NCBI RefSeq assembly: GCF_036014175.1
Contig: NZ_CP107917.1
Coordinates: 8,556,001-8,620,000, forward strand
Source: Streptomyces sp. NBC_00443
GTDB taxonomy: Bacteria; Actinomycetota; Actinomycetes; Streptomycetales; Streptomycetaceae
Direction: 5' to 3'
Length of the DNA stretch: 64,000 nt
The number at the start of each line of letters is the position of its first letter. Positions within the stretch are counted from its first letter, which is position 1. The position numbers were made by a program, and so were the translations under genes. The notes beneath the pieces are model-generated. The model was not told the origin of the DNA, did no database searches, and saw only the letters and a list, made by a program, of their open reading frames with translations. Of this stretch, positions 60,970 through 64,000 are shown in pieces.

Positions 60970-62001
60970 CTACGTCGACTCCCGCTTCACCAGCTCCGTA
61001 GGCAGGATCACCGCCGCCGGGTCCTCGCCGCCGATCTGCGCGAGCAGCAGCCGTACCATCTCGGCGCTGACACGGTCGTAGGGCTGGCGGATCGTCGTGA
61101 GGGCGGGGGTGGCCTCCGTCGCCGCGGCGGAGTCGTCGAAGCCGCCCACGGCCACGTCCTCCGGCACCCGGCGGCCGGCCCGGTGCAGCGCGGCCAGGGC
61201 GCCCTGTGCCATCAGGTCGGACGCCACGAACAAGGCGTCCATGTCGAGGGCCTGCGCCAGCAGCCGCTCGGTGCCCGCCTCGCCGCTGGCGCGGCTGTAG
61301 TCGCCGGAGACGACGAGCCGCTCGTCGATCTCGATGCCCGCCTCAGTGAGCACCTCCTTGTAGCCGGCGAGCCGGTCGACACCGCCCGGCGTGTCCAGCG
61401 GACCGCTCACCACCCCGATCCGGCGACGGCCCACGGACAGCAGGTGGCGCACCATGTCACGGGCGCCGTCCCGGTCGTCCGCCGCCACGTAACTCACCTT
61501 GGAGCCGGGCCCCATGGGCTTGCCGCACTGGACGAGCGGCACACCCGCCTCGCGCAGTTCGTCGGCGACCCGGTCACCGGAGTGGCTGGACACCAGCAGC
61601 ACCCCGTCCACGTGCCCCGCTGTGATGTACCGCGTGATGCGCCGCCGTTCGTCCTTCGTGCCGGCCAGCATCAGCAGCAACGGGATGTCGTGCGCGGCCA
61701 GCGCCTGCGTGCAACCGCTCAGCAGGACGTTGAAGTTGGGGTCCTCGAAGAACCTCTCCTGCGGCTCGGTCAGCAGGAAGCCGATCGAGTCCGAACGCCC
61801 CGTGATCAGTGAGCGGGCATGCCGGTTGACGACGTAACCCGTCCTGCGGATCGCCGCGTTGACCGCCTCCTGCGCGGTCGGGCTGACGTAGTGCCCGCCG
61901 TTGAGCACGCGCGAGACCGTGCCCCGTGAGACTCCGGCCTCGCGCGCCACGTCGTGGATCGTCGGCGGCCTGCGTCGGCCCCCCGTGTTGCTCATGGTCA
62001 T
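60970..62001 (-). CDS. LacI-family transcriptional regulator
   Basis: A 343-residue repressor with an N-terminal HTH (TIHDVAREAGVSRGTVSRVLNGGHYVSPTAQEAVNAAIRRTGY) and a periplasmic-binding-like sugar domain ending RQPYDRVSAEMVRLLLAQI. It overlaps the permease stop (ATGA at 62001), so it is co-transcribed with the sugar importer it probably represses. An internal ATG (61995) is an alternative start. Confidence 0.93.
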   Translation of the reverse strand: MTMSNTGGRRRPPTIHDVAREAGVSRGTVSRVLNGGHYVSPTAQEAVNAAIRRTGYVVNRHARSLITGRSDSIGFLLTEPQERFFEDPNFNVLLSGCTQALAAHDIPLLLMLAGTKDERRRITRYITAGHVDGVLLVSSHSGDRVADELREAGVPLVQCGKPMGPGSKVSYVAADDRDGARDMVRHLLSVGRRRIGVVSGPLDTPGGVDRLAGYKEVLTEAGIEIDERLVVSGDYSRASGEAGTERLLAQALDMDALFVASDLMAQGALAALHRAGRRVPEDVAVGGFDDSAAATEATPALTTIRQPYDRVSAEMVRLLLAQIGGEDPAAVILPTELVKREST

Positions 62002-62906
62002 GACTTTACGGCTCCTGAGAGCAGATCCAGGCTCCAGAACCGCTGGATGACCAGGAAGAGCGCGACCAGCGGGAACACCGCCAGGAATGCGCCGGTGATC
62101 ACCAACGTGTACAGCGCCGGGGTGTTGGCGCCCTGTTCGAGGAGCGTGTAGAGACCGAGAGTGATCGGGAACTTCTCGTCGTCGCTGAGCATGATGTACG
62201 GGAGCAGGAAGTTGTTCCAGATCGCCACGAACTGGAAGAGGAACACCGTCACCATGCCCGGCACCATCATCGGCAGCGCGACCCGCGTGAAGATCCGCCA
62301 CTCGCTCGCCCCGTCCATCCGCCCGGCCTCGACGACGTCCGCGGGGACGGCGGCGGCCGCGTAGATCCGCGAGAGGTAGACGCCGTACGGCGAGAGGATC
62401 TGCGGAAGCAGCACGGACAGGTACGAGTCCGTGAGGTCGGCCTTCGCCAGCAGCAGGTACTGCGGGATGGCGAGGATGACCGGCGGCATCAGTACGCCCG
62501 CCAGCAGCACGTTGAAGATCGTCTCGCGGCCCGGGAAGCGGTAGATGGCCAGCGCGTAGCCACTGAACGCCGAGACGACCGTCGACAGCAGGGCGCCGAG
62601 ACCGGCGTACAGGGCGGAGTTGCCCATCCACTGCCAGTAGACGCCGTCGCGGTAGGCGCTCAGTTCCGCGAAGTTGTCGGCGAAGCCCGTGCCCGGCAGG
62701 AACGTGAACGTGGAGAACAGCTCGCTGCCGGACTTCGTCGCCGCGATCACCACCCAGGCGACCGGCAGCAGGCAGTACACCGCGCCGAGCAGCAGCGTGA
62801 CCGTCGGGATCAGTGCGATCCGGCGGCGCAGCGGCGGGCGATTCCGGACGGTGCCGGGGGCGGTGCCGGCGGCCGGGCCGGTCTTGCTCACAGCAAGAGA
62901 ACTCAT
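61998..62906 (-). CDS. Carbohydrate ABC transporter permease (MalG/ThuG-like)
   Basis: A 302-residue, six-helix CUT1-family permease. Helix 1 is IALIPTVTLLLGAVYCLLPVAWVVIAATK; the coupling loop is EAGRMDGASEWRIFTRVALPMMVPG. It overlaps both neighbours by 4 bases. It forms the translocation channel with the MalF-like permease. Substrate unknown; the ATPase is not in this operon, as usual in streptomycetes where a shared MsiK works. Confidence 0.92.
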   Translation of the reverse strand: MSSLAVSKTGPAAGTAPGTVRNRPPLRRRIALIPTVTLLLGAVYCLLPVAWVVIAATKSGSELFSTFTFLPGTGFADNFAELSAYRDGVYWQWMGNSALYAGLGALLSTVVSAFSGYALAIYRFPGRETIFNVLLAGVLMPPVILAIPQYLLLAKADLTDSYLSVLLPQILSPYGVYLSRIYAAAAVPADVVEAGRMDGASEWRIFTRVALPMMVPGMVTVFLFQFVAIWNNFLLPYIMLSDDEKFPITLGLYTLLEQGANTPALYTLVITGAFLAVFPLVALFLVIQRFWSLDLLSGAVKS

Positions 62907-63826
62907 CGCGCTGCCTCCTGCTTGTTACGACGGTTCGCGGCCCGCAGGAAGCCGAAGGACAGCAGCAGCGTGGCCAGGGCGATGATCGTGGCCTGGGCGG
63001 CCGCCGCATGGATGTCGCCCTTGCCGAAGGCGTCCTGGTACACCTTCATCAGCGGACTCCACGTCGTGGACACGGAGTTGGTGAGCGGCTTGAGGGTGGT
63101 CGGCTCGTTGAACACCTGGAGTGTGGCGATGATCGAGAAGAAGAAGGTCAGCACCAGCGAGGGCGCCACCATCGGGATCTTGATCCGCAGCGCGATCTGC
63201 AGCGGCGTGGCACCGTCCAGCTTGGCCGCCTCGTACACCTCTGCCGGGATGGCCTGCAGCGAGGTGTAGATGACGATCATGTTGAAGCCGGTGCCGCCCC
63301 AGACCGCGATGTTCGACAGGGCGAGGTACAGCGGACCGCCGTCCAGCAGGTCCGGCTGCGGCATGCCAAGCCTGTCGAGCACGAAGTAGAACGGGCTGAC
63401 GTCCGGCAGGTACAGAAAGCCCCACAGCAGCGCGGCCACCACGCCCGGGATGGCGTACGGCAGGAAGATCGCGAGCCGGGTGAAGGGCGCGAGCCGCACC
63501 TTCTCGGAGTCCAGCATCAGCGCGAACAGCAGGGCGAGGCCCAGCATCACCGGCACCACGATGCAGCCGTAGCCGAGCACGCGCAGGGCGCCGTCCAGCA
63601 ACTCGCTGTCGGTGAGCGCGTCGGTGTAGTTCTCCAGTCCGGCCCAGACATCCTTGCGGGCGCCGGAGCCGAGCCCGAGTCCGGAGACCTGCACCTTTCG
63701 GAAGCTGAGCCAGATCGCGTAGCCGATGGGCAGGGCGAAGAAGAGCAGGAAGAGGGCGCTTGCGGGGAGGAGGAAGGCATACGGGGCCCCCTTCACCCCG
63801 TATGCCCTCCGGTTTGTGCTGGTCAC
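62903..63826 (-). CDS. Carbohydrate ABC transporter permease (MalF/ThuF-like)
   Basis: A 307-residue, six-helix permease. The first helix is AFLLPASALFLLFFALPIGYAIWLSF; the coupling loop is EAAKLDGATPLQIALRIKIPMVAPS. GTG 63826 overlaps the upstream binding-protein stop (GTGA), which excludes the longer frame. It pairs with the MalG-like permease. Confidence 0.92.
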   Translation of the reverse strand: MTSTNRRAYGVKGAPYAFLLPASALFLLFFALPIGYAIWLSFRKVQVSGLGLGSGARKDVWAGLENYTDALTDSELLDGALRVLGYGCIVVPVMLGLALLFALMLDSEKVRLAPFTRLAIFLPYAIPGVVAALLWGFLYLPDVSPFYFVLDRLGMPQPDLLDGGPLYLALSNIAVWGGTGFNMIVIYTSLQAIPAEVYEAAKLDGATPLQIALRIKIPMVAPSLVLTFFFSIIATLQVFNEPTTLKPLTNSVSTTWSPLMKVYQDAFGKGDIHAAAAQATIIALATLLLSFGFLRAANRRNKQEAAR

Positions 63827-64000
63827 TCGGAGACCTCGAAGCCCTGCTTCTCGAGGTCGGCGATCGTGTCGTCCTGCATGGTCTTCAGGGCGGCGGCGAA
63901 GTCCGACTTGTTCTTGGCGGCGGAGCCGAAGGCGTCCTTGAAGGTCGTGTACGCGACGTTCACGTTCGGGCCCCACGCGGACGGCGCCGTGCTCTCGGCG
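63823..64000 (-). CDS. Extracellular sugar-binding protein of the ABC operon, C-terminal end only
   Basis: The last 58 residues of a solute-binding protein (family 1), running off the right edge. The visible end SAWGPNVNVAYTTFKDAFG ... FAAALKTMQDDTIADLEKQGF is the typical C-terminal helix pair of CUT1 binding proteins. Order binding protein, MalF-like, MalG-like, LacI is standard for streptomycete sugar operons. Confidence 0.85.
   Translation of the reverse strand, partial: AESTAPSAWGPNVNVAYTTFKDAFGSAAKNKSDFAAALKTMQDDTIADLEKQGFEVSE

Noticed and set aside
1..64000. tRNA, rRNA, riboswitch, insertion sequence, prophage or att sites
   Set aside because: Read through on both strands by eye, I found none with clover-leaf or transposase features; a dedicated RNA scan would be needed to exclude short RNAs.

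Overview
The window is very GC-rich, with dense, often overlapping genes (ATGA/GTGA junctions), frequent GTG starts, strong G/C codon bias and almost no TTA codons. It carries typical streptomycete genes: a high-affinity group 1h [NiFe]-hydrogenase locus, a CebR-box glycoside hydrolase, an iron-boxed siderophore importer and an M9 collagenase. It is best read as chromosome of a Streptomyces or close relative. I saw no rRNA, tRNA, CRISPR array, insertion sequence or phage genes.

Region 1 (1-16801): after the tail of a CAP-domain protein come two divergent operons that share a 430-bp control region with two near-identical TetR-type operators. Leftward: a Rieske oxygenase, a polyamine-type ABC importer (binding protein, two permeases, ATPase), an FAD amine oxidase and an aminoaldehyde dehydrogenase. 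Rightward: a small unknown protein, a NuoF-like NADH-oxidising flavoprotein, a ferredoxin, an NDP-forming acyl-CoA synthetase, two paralogous acyl-CoA dehydrogenases, a 3-hydroxyacyl-CoA dehydrogenase and a TetR regulator. I infer one catabolic island for an amine-containing substrate, with the flavoprotein and ferredoxin feeding the oxygenase.

Region 2 (16912-31466): uptake hydrogenase. Structural and associated genes run rightward (unknown 506-aa protein, hhyS, hhyL, NifU-like, DUF5947-like, two small proteins, hypA). The maturation genes hypE, hypD, hypC, hypF, hypB, the protease and hypX run leftward and meet hypA at a 19-bp perfect hairpin. As sequenced, hypF and hypX are broken by one-base losses in short G/C runs, and hypA carries a rare TTA codon.

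Region 3 (31599-43586): a PaaX-type regulator; an MHS transporter with a secreted alpha/beta hydrolase; a small EF-hand protein; an iron-box-controlled siderophore importer without its ATPase; a secreted GH5 mannanase with a CebR-type box; and a two-gene operon (cyclase-family hydrolase plus ThDP enzyme) that may be an isatin-to-anthranilate pair.

Region 4 (43657-64000): a long-form GAPDH, LysR regulators, collagenase, a DJ-1/PfpI protein, an NCS1 permease with a cysteine hydrolase, a membrane-anchored peptidoglycan-binding protein, a phosphoribosyltransferase and dienelactone hydrolase (probably one split gene), peptidase E, a flavin monooxygenase-like protein, an SseB-like protein, an orphan PqqB homologue, MarR and VOC proteins, and a LacI-regulated sugar ABC operon that leaves the window.
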